Source: CAVUCH01 sp963697705
Lineage (GTDB): Bacteria > Acidobacteriota > Vicinamibacteria > Vicinamibacterales > JAENWD01
Reading direction: 5' to 3'
DNA: 64,000 bases
Assembly: GCA_963697705.1 (NCBI GenBank)
Contig: CAVOPA010000008.1
Span: 124,001-188,000, forward strand
The first letter of the stretch is position 1; each line of letters begins with the position of its first letter. The notes beneath the pieces are model-generated. The model was not told the DNA's origin. It saw nothing but the letters and a program-made list of their open reading frames with translations, and ran no database searches. Shown piece by piece: positions 54,653 to 63,247 of the stretch. Position numbers and translations under genes: made by a program.

Positions 54653-55576
54653 ATGGGTTTTCTGGGCAGAATTCGCGAGGGCCTCGCGCGCACGACGCAG
54701 CAGATCGTCGGCCGCTTCGAGGAGATCGCGAATCGCGCGGATGCCCCCGACAGCCGATCCGGTCCGGTGGCAGTCGAGACGCTCGACGCGCTCGAAGAGC
54801 TGCTCATCTCCGCCGACGTCGGCCTTCCCGCAACAGAGCGCATCATCACGGCAGTCCGCGGACGCGAGCGCCACGGCGAGAGCCTCCGGGACCTGGTCAA
54901 GAGCGAGCTCCGCGCGGTGTTCGCGGACACGGTGGGCGCCGCGGCGAACGGCCATCGCCCGCACGTGGTCCTGATCGTCGGGGTCAACGGCACCGGCAAG
55001 ACGACCACGATCGGCAAGCTCGCGAACCTGGCGAAGACGTCGGGCGAACACCCGCTCATCTGCGCGGCCGACACGTTCCGTGCGGCTGCCGTCGAACAGC
55101 TGCAGATCTGGGCGACGCGGGCGGGCGTCGACATCGTGCGCGCGCGCGACGGCTCGGACCCGGCCGCGGTTGTCTTCGACGCGATCTCGTCGGGCAAGGC
55201 GCGCGGCCGCACGCCCATCCTCGTGGATACCGCCGGGCGCCTGCACAATCGCGCCAACCTGATGAAGGAGCTCGACAAGATCCGGCGTGTGGCGGCGCGG
55301 GAAGTCGAAGGGGCGCCGCACGAAGTGCTGATCGTGCTCGACGCGACCGTGGGGCAGAACGGACTGACCCAGGCGCGTGAGTTCATGAGCGTCGCCGGCG
55401 TGAACGGCGTCGTGCTGACGAAGCTCGATGGCACCGCCAAGGGCGGCGTCGCCGTGGCGATTGCGCACGATTTGAAGCTGCCCATCCGCTACGTCGGCGT
55501 CGGAGAGGGAATCGACGACCTCGTGCCGTTCTCGCCCGACGAGTACGTCGACGCTCTGTTCGAGCCGTCGTGGTAG
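54653..55576 (+). CDS. ftsY: Signal recognition particle receptor FtsY
   Basis: GTPase docking SRP-ribosome complexes at the membrane. NG domain motifs: GVNGTGKTTTIGKLA near residue 110 (G1), ADTFRAAAVEQL, DTAGRLHN near 196 and TKLDGTAKGG near 260. It lacks the long acidic A domain of E. coli FtsY, as in many bacteria. I chose the ATG at 54653 (MGFLGRIREGL); a GTG at 54635 overlapping the gpsA stop would add six residues. ffh lies downstream at 58802. Confidence 0.95.
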   Translation: MGFLGRIREGLARTTQQIVGRFEEIANRADAPDSRSGPVAVETLDALEELLISADVGLPATERIITAVRGRERHGESLRDLVKSELRAVFADTVGAAANGHRPHVVLIVGVNGTGKTTTIGKLANLAKTSGEHPLICAADTFRAAAVEQLQIWATRAGVDIVRARDGSDPAAVVFDAISSGKARGRTPILVDTAGRLHNRANLMKELDKIRRVAAREVEGAPHEVLIVLDATVGQNGLTQAREFMSVAGVNGVVLTKLDGTAKGGVAVAIAHDLKLPIRYVGVGEGIDDLVPFSPDEYVDALFEPSW

Positions 55577-56665
55577 ACGCGCGCGACCTGTATTTGCTGC
55601 AGCGCGCCTTCAGGCTCGCGGAACGCGGCCGCGGTCAGACCAGTCCCAATCCGATCGTGGGCGCGGTTGTCGCCACCGCCGACGGCACGATTCTCGGTGA
55701 GGGCTTCCATCGCAAGGCGGGCACGCCACACGCGGAAGTGCTGGCGCTCGAATCGGCCGGTGACCGATCGCGCGGCGCCGTCTTGTACTGCACGCTCGAG
55801 CCGTGCTCGCATACGGGGCGCACCGGCCCGTGCGCGGAACGGATCGCCGCCGCCGGCATCACACGGGTCGTGGCAGCGGCGACCGATCCCAACCCGCTCG
55901 TCGCCGGCGGGGGCTTCGCCTACCTGAAAGCCCGCGGCATCACCGTCGAGGAGAATGTCGCCCCGCGTCAGGCGGCACGGCAGAACGCCGCGTTCTTCAC
56001 GTTCATGCGCCGAATGCGGCCGTTCGTCATCTTCAAGGCGGCCGTGAGCCTTGACGCCCGTATCGCACGGGCACCAGGTGAACGGACCGGGATTTCCGGC
56101 CCCGAAGCGCAGCGGGACACGCAACGGCTGCGCGCCGAAGTCGATGCGATCGCCATCGGTGCCGGCACCGTGCTCGCGGACGATCCGCTGCTGACCGTGC
56201 GTGACGTCTACCGCGAGCGCCCGTTGGTCCGCGTCGTCTTCGACCGCCGCCTGCGCACGCCTCCTGGCGCACGCCTGTTCGGCACGGTTTCAGCGGGGCC
56301 GATCATCGTGCTGACGGCCGCCGCCTCCGGCCGTGATTCGGGAGGGACCGCAGACGAGCTGCGGCGGGCCGGCGCACGGATCGAGGCCCTCGAGGACATA
56401 TCGGTCGGCGCAGCGCTGCGGCGGCTTGGCGAGCTTGGCGTGACCTCCGTGCTCCTCGAAGGCGGGGCGGCGCTGAGCGCGGCCGTATGGGATGCAGGTA
56501 TGATCGATCGCGTGCGGCTTTACATCGCGCCGGTCGCCATTGGGGCCGGCCGGCGTGCCGCTGCTCGACGGTCGCCCGCTGGCGACCGCCGACCTCCTCG
56601 ATCGCCGTGTCGAACCGTGCGGCAACGACGTTCTGATTGAAGGCGATGTTCACCGGATTGATTGA
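55570..56665 (+). CDS. ribD: Riboflavin biosynthesis deaminase/reductase RibD, frameshifted near the end
   Basis: Two-step enzyme of riboflavin synthesis. The deaminase domain has TPHAEVLALE near residue 53 and the zinc cysteines in CTLEPCSHTGRTGPC near 78. The reductase domain starts near 155 (FKAAVSLDARIA). After IAPVAIGAG the annotated frame turns to Arg-rich nonsense. One base on, from 56552, it continues GVPLLDGRPLATADLLDRRVEP to a stop at 56663-56665, overlapping ribE by 20 bases. Skipping one base in GGCCGGCCGG (about 56551) restores a 364-aa protein. Unshifted, it would end at 56640. Confidence 0.92.
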
Positions 56666-57264
56666 GGCGCTCGGTACCATCGCGAGCATCGACCGCGTCC
56701 CCGGCGGCTATCGGCTCGTCGTTGGGACCAATCTCTCGTCGGAGCTGCGCACCGGCGACAGCGTGGCCGTCAACGGCGTCTGCCTGACGGTGGTCGATCG
56801 TGACGGCGAGCGGGTCACCTTCGATGTCGGGCCGGAAACCGCGCGCGTGACCGCGCTCGGTGGGTTGCGGGCCGGCATGCCGGTCAATCTCGAACGGGCG
56901 ATGCGCGCAGACACGCGGGTCGGCGGGCACTTCGTGCAAGGACACGTGGACGGCACCGGTGTGCTCGCCGACGTGCGCGAGGAAGCAGAGTTCACCTGGA
57001 TGGCGTTCACATTCCCGCGCGGACGCGACGGCGTACCTGATCCCGAAAGGCGCCGTCGCTGTGGATGGCATCAGCCTGACGGTGGCGACGCTCGCGCCGG
57101 ATCGGTTCGACGTGCAGATCATCCCGTTCACGTGGACGCACACCAACCTGTCGGCACTGCGCGTTGGCGATGCCGTCAACCTCGAATTCGACATGCTCGG
57201 CAAGTACGCCGTCAGGGCCGCGACGCTGGTCGCGCGCGGCGAGCCGACACCATCATGGCCATGA
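56646..57264 (+). CDS. ribE: Riboflavin synthase alpha chain, frameshifted
   Basis: Makes riboflavin from two lumazine molecules. It begins MFTGLIEALGTI, with NGVCLTV near residue 42 and GHFVQGHVDG near 100, the first barrel. In the second barrel the frame is lost after TFP (57009-57017). One base on it continues ATAYLIPKGAVAVDGISLTV and ends at 57264. Skipping one base in CCCGCGCGG (about 57018-57021) gives a normal 205-aa enzyme. The uncorrected frame runs on into ribBA, which could be mistaken for a fusion. Confidence 0.92.
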
Positions 57265-58574
57265 CCACTACCAAGACCCCCCGTGCGCCACGTTCCCCCT
57301 CCGTTCCTGCATCGGCGCCCGCGCCGCCGTCCGGCACCGAACTGCGCATCGCCAAGGGGGCGCGACCGAGAAGTCCATTCGCGTCGATCGCCGAGGCGCT
57401 CGACGCCATCCGCGCGGGACGCCTCGTAGTGGTGGTCGACGACGAAGATCGCGAGAACGAAGGCGACCTGACGATCGCCGCCGAGAGAGCCACGCCGGAG
57501 ATCGTCAACTTCATGGCCACGCACGGACGCGGCCTGGTGTGCCTCGCGCTCACGCCGGAGCGGCTGGACGCGCTCGAGATCCCGCTCGAGGTGCCGGTGA
57601 ATTCCTCGCTTCGGGAGACGGCGATGTGCGTGTCGATCGACGCGCGCGGGAAGACCAGCACCGGTATTTCCGCAGCGGATCGCGCGGCGACGATTCTCAC
57701 GGCGCTCGACCCGAAGACGCGGCCCGAGGATCTGCTGCGCCCGGGCCACGTGTTCCCGCTGCGGGCGCGGAGCGGCGGCGTGCTGGTGCGATCGGGCCAC
57801 ACCGAGGCTGCCGTCGACCTGGCGCGGATCGCCGGCCTCACGCCGGCCGGCGTCATCTGCGAGATCATGAGCAAGGACGGCACAATGGCCCGCGTGCCGG
57901 AACTGGTACGTTTTGCCAGGCGGCACGACCTGTTGATCATCACGATCGCCGATCTGATCAAGCACCGCATGCACAACGAGCGGCTGGTGCGGCCGGTCGC
58001 ATCGGCCGTGCTGCCGACGGAGGTGGGCGAGTTCCGGGTGCACGCGTACGAGAGCGTGCTCGACGGCGAAACACACGTGGCGCTCGTGCGCGGCGAGATC
58101 GGGAATGGCCTCGACGTGATGGTCCGCGTGCACTCGAAGTGCCTCACCGGCGACGTGTTCCATTCCTCGCGCTGTGATTGCGGCCCGCAGCTGCACACGG
58201 CGATGCGCCGTATTGCCGACGAGAACCGGGGCGTGCTCCTCTATCTCAACCAGGAGGGACGCGGCATCGGGTTGGCCAACAAGATCCGCGCGTATGCCCT
58301 CCAGGACCAGGGCTGCGACACCGTTGAAGCGAACGAGCGGCTCGGCTTCAAGCCAGACCAGCGTGACTACGGCATCGGCGCCCAGATCCTGGGAGATCTC
58401 GGCGTCAAGACGATGCGTCTCCTGACCAACAACCCGAGGAAGTTCATCGGCTTGCACGGATACGGGCTGGCCGTGTCCGAATCCGTGCCGCTGGAGATTC
58501 CAGCATCCGACTTCACCCGCCGCTACCTTCGAACGAAGAAAGAAAAGCTCGGGCACAAGCTGTCGTCGGTGTAG
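57255..58574 (+). CDS. ribBA: Bifunctional DHBP synthase / GTP cyclohydrolase II
   Basis: Provides both starting compounds of riboflavin synthesis. After an Ala/Pro-rich leader, the DHBP synthase domain has DDEDRENEGDL near residue 60 and TSTGISAADRA near 135. The cyclohydrolase half from about 240 has the zinc cysteines in CLTGDVFHSSRCDCG near 295 and NQEGRGIGLANKI near 333. At 439 aa both domains look complete. The ATG at 57255 overlaps the end of ribE by 10 bases. ribH is absent from this cluster and from the window. Confidence 0.95.
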   Translation: MAMTTTKTPRAPRSPSVPASAPAPPSGTELRIAKGARPRSPFASIAEALDAIRAGRLVVVVDDEDRENEGDLTIAAERATPEIVNFMATHGRGLVCLALTPERLDALEIPLEVPVNSSLRETAMCVSIDARGKTSTGISAADRAATILTALDPKTRPEDLLRPGHVFPLRARSGGVLVRSGHTEAAVDLARIAGLTPAGVICEIMSKDGTMARVPELVRFARRHDLLIITIADLIKHRMHNERLVRPVASAVLPTEVGEFRVHAYESVLDGETHVALVRGEIGNGLDVMVRVHSKCLTGDVFHSSRCDCGPQLHTAMRRIADENRGVLLYLNQEGRGIGLANKIRAYALQDQGCDTVEANERLGFKPDQRDYGIGAQILGDLGVKTMRLLTNNPRKFIGLHGYGLAVSESVPLEIPASDFTRRYLRTKKEKLGHKLSSV

Positions 58575-58685
58575 AACGTCGGCGGGTGGGGCAGCTGGCA
58601 AATCGCGCCGAATTTTCGTAGTCGCCCACGCCCGAGTGCCTGGCGCACTAGAGGAGCTTAGCTCGATCAGAAAGAACGCTCCCGT

Positions 58686-58715
58686 TTGACAGACGAGCTC
58701 CCGCCCGCCTACGAT
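58686..58715 (+). promoter_or_regulatory. Sigma70-type promoter upstream of ffh
   Basis: TTGACA (58686-58691), an 18-base spacer and TACGAT (58710-58715), about 85 bases before ffh. It probably starts the ffh-rpsP-rimM-trmD-rplS-rnhB unit. The rest of the 227-base gap shows nothing else that I can name. Confidence 0.75.
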
Positions 58716-58801
58716 AAGGGTTTGCGTTTGAGCGGCTTACGCCTCTAGAAGCGTGTCCGTGTGCTCGAGCGCATACAGTAATCCGGGTCATTGGGTCGGT
58801 G

Positions 58802-60157
58802 ATGTTCGACGCGCTCAGCACACGTCTGCAGGACGTCTTCCGATCGATCCGGGGCGACGGCCGCCTGACCGAGACGAACGTCGAAGCGGCGCTGCGGGAA
58901 ATCCGGCTGGCGCTGCTCGAGGCTGACGTCAACTTCAAGGTCGTCAAGGCGTTCACCGACCGGGTGCGCGATCGCGCGATGGACCAGGAGGTCCTTCGCA
59001 GCCTCACGCCGTCACAGCACGTCGTCCGGATCGTGCGCGACGAGATGCTCGCGTTGTTCGGCGATTCGCAAGGGGGACTCTCCCACACGCAGAAGTCCCC
59101 GCGCGTGGTGATGCTGCTCGGGCTCCAGGGCTCCGGCAAGACGACGACGGCGGGGAAGCTTGGACGGTGGTTGACGCGGCAGGGGCGCCATCCGATGCTC
59201 GTCTCGACCGACGTGCGGCGCCCTGCCGCCATCCAGCAGTTGAACGTGCTGGGGCAGCAGGCGAAGCTTCGCGTGCACGATCCGGCCGGCGAACTCGATC
59301 CGGTCAGACGCGCGACCGGCGCGCTCCTCGAAGCGAAGAACACGGGGTTCGACGTCCTGATCGTCGACACGGCGGGCCGTCTCCACATAGACGATGCGCT
59401 GATGGCGGAGCTCGAGGCGATCAAGGCGGCCGTCGATCCCTCCGACCAGCTCTACGTCGCCGACGCGATGACGGGGCAGGATGCGATAAAAAGCGCCGGC
59501 GAGTTCAACCGCCGGGTGGGCGTCACGGGCGTCGTGCTCTCGAAACTGGATGGCGACGCCCGCGGCGGTGCGGCCCTCTCGGTCGTCTCCGTCGTCGGCG
59601 TCCCGATCGCGTTTGTCGGGAGCGGCGAGCGCCTGGAGGATCTCGAAGTCTTCCATCCGGATCGCGTGGTGTCTCGCGTGCTCGGCATGGGCGACGTGCT
59701 GTCGCTCATCGAAAAGGCCGAGCAGGTCATCGACGTCGAGGACGCCGCGCGCCTGGAAGAGAAGCTGCGGCACGACGAGTTCACGCTGGAAGACTTCCGA
59801 GACCAGCTGCGCACCCTGAGGAAGATGGGGCCGCTCGAAAGCATCATCGGCATGATCCCGGGGATGGGCAGCATCAAGGAGCTCGCCGAGAACAAGCCCG
59901 ACGAGAAGCAGCTTGGTCGCGTCGAGGCGATCATCTCGTCGATGACCGACGTCGAGCGCCGCAACCACCAGGTGATCAACGGCAGCCGCCGCAAGCGCAT
60001 TGCGAAGGGCAGCGGGACGAGCGTCGAAGAGGTGAACCGGCTGCTGAAGCAGTTCATCGAGATGCGGAAGATGCTGAAGTCGCTCGGCATGAGCGGCGGA
60101 GGCGGCAAGAAGAAGCGCCGCGGCCCACTCGGGATGCTGCGGTCGATGGGACGATAG
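58802..60157 (+). CDS. ffh: Signal recognition particle protein Ffh
   Basis: Binds signal sequences and 4.5S RNA and pairs with FtsY. The NG domain has GLQGSGKTTTAGKLG near residue 103, DTAGRLHID near 185 and SKLDGDARGGAALS near 243. The M domain has GMIPGMG near 350, a DVERRN segment and GSGTSVEEVNRLLKQF (RNA-binding), and ends in a Gly/Lys-rich tail. 451 aa. The ATG at 58802 follows a GTG by one codon. Confidence 0.97.
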   Translation: MFDALSTRLQDVFRSIRGDGRLTETNVEAALREIRLALLEADVNFKVVKAFTDRVRDRAMDQEVLRSLTPSQHVVRIVRDEMLALFGDSQGGLSHTQKSPRVVMLLGLQGSGKTTTAGKLGRWLTRQGRHPMLVSTDVRRPAAIQQLNVLGQQAKLRVHDPAGELDPVRRATGALLEAKNTGFDVLIVDTAGRLHIDDALMAELEAIKAAVDPSDQLYVADAMTGQDAIKSAGEFNRRVGVTGVVLSKLDGDARGGAALSVVSVVGVPIAFVGSGERLEDLEVFHPDRVVSRVLGMGDVLSLIEKAEQVIDVEDAARLEEKLRHDEFTLEDFRDQLRTLRKMGPLESIIGMIPGMGSIKELAENKPDEKQLGRVEAIISSMTDVERRNHQVINGSRRKRIAKGSGTSVEEVNRLLKQFIEMRKMLKSLGMSGGGGKKKRRGPLGMLRSMGR

Positions 60158-60185
60158 AGACGAGAGCGCGAGGACAAGGAGCAAC

Positions 60186-60572
60186 ATGCTGGCAATCCGG
60201 ATGCGTCGGGTGGGATCGAAGAAGCGGCCGTTCTTCAGGCTTGTGGTGGCCCGGTCGGAGGCCGCCCGCGACGGCAGCTTCCTCGAGATTCTTGGGAACT
60301 ACTACCCGCGAGCCAGGCCCGCGAAGATCGAAGTGGATCGTGCGCGCGTTGATTACTGGGTGTCGAAGGGGGCGAGGCCGTCCGACACGGTGCGCACGTT
60401 GATCGCGCGGCACCTGCCGCCGGCCGTGCCCGTCGCCGACGGGGCCGTTGCCGCGCCGCCCGCGCCGGTGGCGCAGGCGGCGCCGGCTCCCGCGGTGCAG
60501 CCCGTCGTCGTTCAGGCCGACGCACCCCCGACCGAACCGGACGCTGCGCCCGCGGCGGCGCCCGCCGAGTAG
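60186..60572 (+). CDS. rpsP: Ribosomal protein bS16 with Ala/Pro-rich extension
   Basis: Small-subunit protein. The conserved core MLAIRMRRVGSKKRPFFRLVVARS...LGNYYP ends near residue 80. The last 45 residues are almost only Ala, Pro, Val and Gln with a few acidic residues, an extension not needed for ribosome assembly. AAGGAG precedes the ATG. Operon position between ffh and rimM is typical. Confidence 0.96.
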   Translation: MLAIRMRRVGSKKRPFFRLVVARSEAARDGSFLEILGNYYPRARPAKIEVDRARVDYWVSKGARPSDTVRTLIARHLPPAVPVADGAVAAPPAPVAQAAPAPAVQPVVVQADAPPTEPDAAPAAAPAE

Positions 60573-60574
60573 CC

Positions 60575-60829
60575 ATGGCCACGCCGATGGCGGCGGCCGT
60601 GGAGGTCGCTGCGCGCGCGCTCGTCGACAACCCCGCCGAGGTGCAGGTCACCGAGACGACGCACCGCGGCGTGACGGTGGTGGAGCTGAGCGTCGCCGCT
60701 GGCGATGTCGGCAAGGTGATCGGCCGGCAGGGGCGGACGGCCGAAGCTCTCCGGACGCTGGTTGCCGCCACCGCCCACCATCACGGCGTCAAGGCTACGC
60801 TCGACATCCGTGACCCGGACGTGCGGTAG
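60575..60829 (+). CDS. khpA: KH-domain RNA-binding protein KhpA
   Basis: Small (84 aa) single-KH protein. The KH signature GKVIGRQGRTAEALRTLV is near residue 48. In other bacteria it binds RNA together with KhpB/Jag and affects division and translation. It starts 2 bp after rpsP, the usual place for this gene. Confidence 0.93.
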   Translation: MATPMAAAVEVAARALVDNPAEVQVTETTHRGVTVVELSVAAGDVGKVIGRQGRTAEALRTLVAATAHHHGVKATLDIRDPDVR

Positions 60830-60835
60830 CGGCCC

Positions 60836-61360
60836 GTGCTGTGGGACGACATGGTGCTCGTGGGGCGCATCGCGCGCGCGCACGGGCACCGCGGTCAGGT
60901 GATCGTGAACCCGTCGACGGACTTTCCCGACGAGCGGTTTGCCGCCGGCGCCGTCCTGCACACGATGCGCGATGGCCGTCCGGGCGCCGTGACGGTGACC
61001 GCGATGCGGATGCAGCAGGGCCGGCCAGTGCTGACGCTCGAGGGTGTCGATACGATGGACCAGGCCGAGACGCTCGCCGGCGTGGAACTGCGCGTGCCCG
61101 AGTCGGCGCTCGCGGCGCTGCCTGAGGGGACCTATTACGAGCACGATCTGATCGGCTGCCGGCTGGTCACGACCGATGGACGTGAAGTGGGCAAGGTGCG
61201 GGCAGTGGAAGGCGGCGGGGGGATGATTCGGTTGGTGGCGGGCAGCGGGCGCGGCGAGATCCAGGTGCCGCTCGTCCACGAGATCTGCGTGCGTATCGAT
61301 GTCCCGCAGAAGCAGATCGTGATCGATCCGCCAGAAGGATTGCTGGACGTCAACGCGTGA
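60836..61360 (+). CDS. rimM: 16S rRNA processing protein RimM
   Basis: Assists maturation of the 30S head. The N-terminal barrel begins VLVGRIARAHGHRGQVIV, and the C-terminal PRC-barrel domain starts near residue 100 (YYEHDLIGCRLVTTDGREVG) and ends VPLVHEICVRIDVPQKQIVIDPPEGLLD. 174 aa from the GTG at 60836; an ATG at 60851 would also fit. Adjacent to trmD as usual. Confidence 0.94.
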   Translation: MLWDDMVLVGRIARAHGHRGQVIVNPSTDFPDERFAAGAVLHTMRDGRPGAVTVTAMRMQQGRPVLTLEGVDTMDQAETLAGVELRVPESALAALPEGTYYEHDLIGCRLVTTDGREVGKVRAVEGGGGMIRLVAGSGRGEIQVPLVHEICVRIDVPQKQIVIDPPEGLLDVNA

Positions 61361-61382
61361 CCGGCCAGCGCTGGGCCGCTCG

Positions 61383-62135
61383 GTGAAGTTCGACATCGTC
61401 ACGATCTTCCCGCGCATGTTCGACCAGACGCTGGCGGAGGGCGTGGTCGGGCGCGGGATCGAGAGCGGGCGCGTGGACGTGGCCGTGCACGACCTGCGCG
61501 ACTTCACCACCGACCGGCACCGCACAGTCGACGATGTGCCGTTCGGCGGCGGGCCCGGTATGGTGCTGAAGGCCGAACCGCTGTTCGGCGCGGTCGACCG
61601 CATCCGCGCCACCCGTGGCGAGCCCGGCGCCGTGCTGCTGACCTCGCCGCAGGGGCGGCGGTTGACCCAGGCCGGAGCGGAACGCCTCCGCGAGCTGGGG
61701 CACGTGGCGATTCTGTGCGGGCGGTACGAGGGCGTCGACGATCGGGTGCGTCAGTATCTGGCCACCGAGGAGATCTCGATCGGCGACTACGTCCTGAGCG
61801 GTGGCGAACTGGCGGCGCTCGTCATCGTCGATGCTGTGTCGCGGCTGGTGCCCGGTGTGGTCGGGGATGCGGGGTCAGTCGCGGCGGATTCGTTTGCGCG
61901 CGGGTTGCTGGACTACCCGCACTTTACGCGGCCGGCGGAGTTCCGCGGCTGGACGGTGCCCGACGTGCTGCTGTCGGGGCATCATGGGCGCATCGAAGCC
62001 TGGCGCCGCCGGGAGGCGCTGCGCCGCACGCTGCACGCGCGCCCGGACCTGCTGACCGGCGCGACGCTCGACGACGACGAGCGGCGCGTGATACGAGAGT
62101 TGAGCGAAGAAGGAGCGGATGATGAACGTCATTGA
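61383..62135 (+). CDS. trmD: tRNA (guanine-37-N1)-methyltransferase
   Basis: Methylates G37 of several tRNAs to prevent frameshifting. SPOUT-knot motifs: DDVPFGGGPGMVLKAEP near residue 50, CGRYEGVDDRV near 115 and ISIGDYVLSGGELAALV near 132 (SAM-binding knot). 250 aa; GTG start at 61383. Its end overlaps the rplS start by 17 bases. Confidence 0.96.
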   Translation: MKFDIVTIFPRMFDQTLAEGVVGRGIESGRVDVAVHDLRDFTTDRHRTVDDVPFGGGPGMVLKAEPLFGAVDRIRATRGEPGAVLLTSPQGRRLTQAGAERLRELGHVAILCGRYEGVDDRVRQYLATEEISIGDYVLSGGELAALVIVDAVSRLVPGVVGDAGSVAADSFARGLLDYPHFTRPAEFRGWTVPDVLLSGHHGRIEAWRRREALRRTLHARPDLLTGATLDDDERRVIRELSEEGADDERH

Positions 62136-62478
62136 GACAATCGAACGGACCCAGCTGGTCGAGCGGCCCGACATGCGGTCCGGCGACACCGTGAAGGTGC
62201 ACGTGCGCGTGCGCGAGGGTGACAAGGAGCGCGTGCAGGTATTCGAGGGGATCGTGATCGGCATCCGACGCGGGAGCGCGCGGGCGTCGTTCACGGTGCG
62301 CAAGGTCTCGTTCGGCCAGGGCGTCGAGCGCATCTTTCCGCTGCACTCGCCGACGATTCAGAAGGTGGATATCGTGCGCTCGGCGAAGGTCCGCCGTGCG
62401 AAGCTCTACTTCTTGCGCGAGCTGAAGGGCAAGGCGGCGCGCATGAAGGAAACCGGCCGGCGTCAGCAGCCCGCGTAG
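62119..62478 (+). CDS. rplS: Ribosomal protein bL19
   Basis: Large-subunit protein at the 30S-50S interface. RSGDTVKVHVRVREGDKERVQVFEGIVIG near residue 21, TVRKVSFGQGVERIFPLHSP near 58 and KVRRAKLYFLREL near 92 are diagnostic. 119 aa. Either of two consecutive ATG codons may start it (62119 or 62122); it overlaps trmD. Confidence 0.97.
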   Translation: MMNVIETIERTQLVERPDMRSGDTVKVHVRVREGDKERVQVFEGIVIGIRRGSARASFTVRKVSFGQGVERIFPLHSPTIQKVDIVRSAKVRRAKLYFLRELKGKAARMKETGRRQQPA

Positions 62479-62587
62479 GCAGGCGCAATCGGCCTGCGCA
62501 TCCGGTGCCCTGGCCGGACGCGCTATTTGCCGCAGGTCGGCGCTCCGCGCCCGGCGGCGGCCCGCTCACCTCGAAGGCTGGGTCCGG

Positions 62588-63244
62588 ATGGTTCGCATAC
62601 GCGCGATGCGCACGCTCGAGAATGCGTGCCGGCGGCTCGGGTTCATGCGCGTGGCCGGCGTCGACGAAGTGGGGCGTGGGTGCCTGGCCGGGCCGGTCGT
62701 GGCCGGGGCCGTGGTGCTCGACCCCGATTGCCACATCGCGGGCCTCTCCGACTCGAAGCAGGTGCCGGCAGCCGAGCGGGAGCGACTCTACGACGTGATC
62801 CTGCGTCGCGCGCTCGGCTGGTCGGTGGCGTTGGCCGATCGCGATGAGATCGACACCGTCAACATCCATCATGCGTCGCTGAACGCGATGCGCCGCGCGG
62901 TGCTCGGACTCGCGCCGCTGCCCGATCTGGTGCTGGTCGATGCGTTCTACATCCCGGAGCTCTTCATGGCACAGCGCGGAGTCCGACACGGCGATGCACG
63001 TTGCGCGGCCATCGCCGCAGGGTCGATCGTCGCGAAGGTCACCCGCGATCGGCTGATGCTCGATCTGCACCTCACCGACCCGCGCTACGGCTTCGACCGC
63101 CATAAGGGCTACGCGACGGCCGACCACCTGGCGGCGGTCGCAGAGCACGGCTACTCCGCGGTCCACCGCCGCTCCTTCCGCGCACATACCCTGGCAGCCA
63201 GCATCAGCGCGGGCCTGACGGTCCCGGCGCCGACCGAGGACTGA
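62588..63244 (+). CDS. rnhB: Ribonuclease HII
   Basis: Removes RNA from RNA-DNA hybrids and single ribonucleotides from DNA. AGVDEVGRGCLAGPVVAGAVVL near residue 23 holds the catalytic Asp-Glu, and DAFYIPE near 119 and AAIAAGSIVAKVTRDRLM near 140 complete the site. It ends RYGFDRHKGYATADHLAAVAEHG plus tail. 218 aa. The 109 bases after rplS hold a short GC stem without a T-run. Confidence 0.95.
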   Translation: MVRIRAMRTLENACRRLGFMRVAGVDEVGRGCLAGPVVAGAVVLDPDCHIAGLSDSKQVPAAERERLYDVILRRALGWSVALADRDEIDTVNIHHASLNAMRRAVLGLAPLPDLVLVDAFYIPELFMAQRGVRHGDARCAAIAAGSIVAKVTRDRLMLDLHLTDPRYGFDRHKGYATADHLAAVAEHGYSAVHRRSFRAHTLAASISAGLTVPAPTED

Positions 63245-63247
63245 GCC

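Noticed and set aside
56637..58574. A single 645-aa riboflavin synthase-DHBP synthase-cyclohydrolase fusion
   Set aside because: The continuous frame arises only because ribE is shifted; the true second half of ribE is in another frame and ribBA has its own start.
58640..58720. tRNA-Val(GAC)-like sequence (TTAGCTC and a TTGACAG loop)
   Set aside because: The D-stem partner and the T-arm are missing; TTGACA fits better as the -35 box of the ffh promoter.
62479..62587. GCAGGC/GCCTGC stem after rplS as a terminator
   Set aside because: There is no T-run, and rnhB appears to belong to the same transcript.
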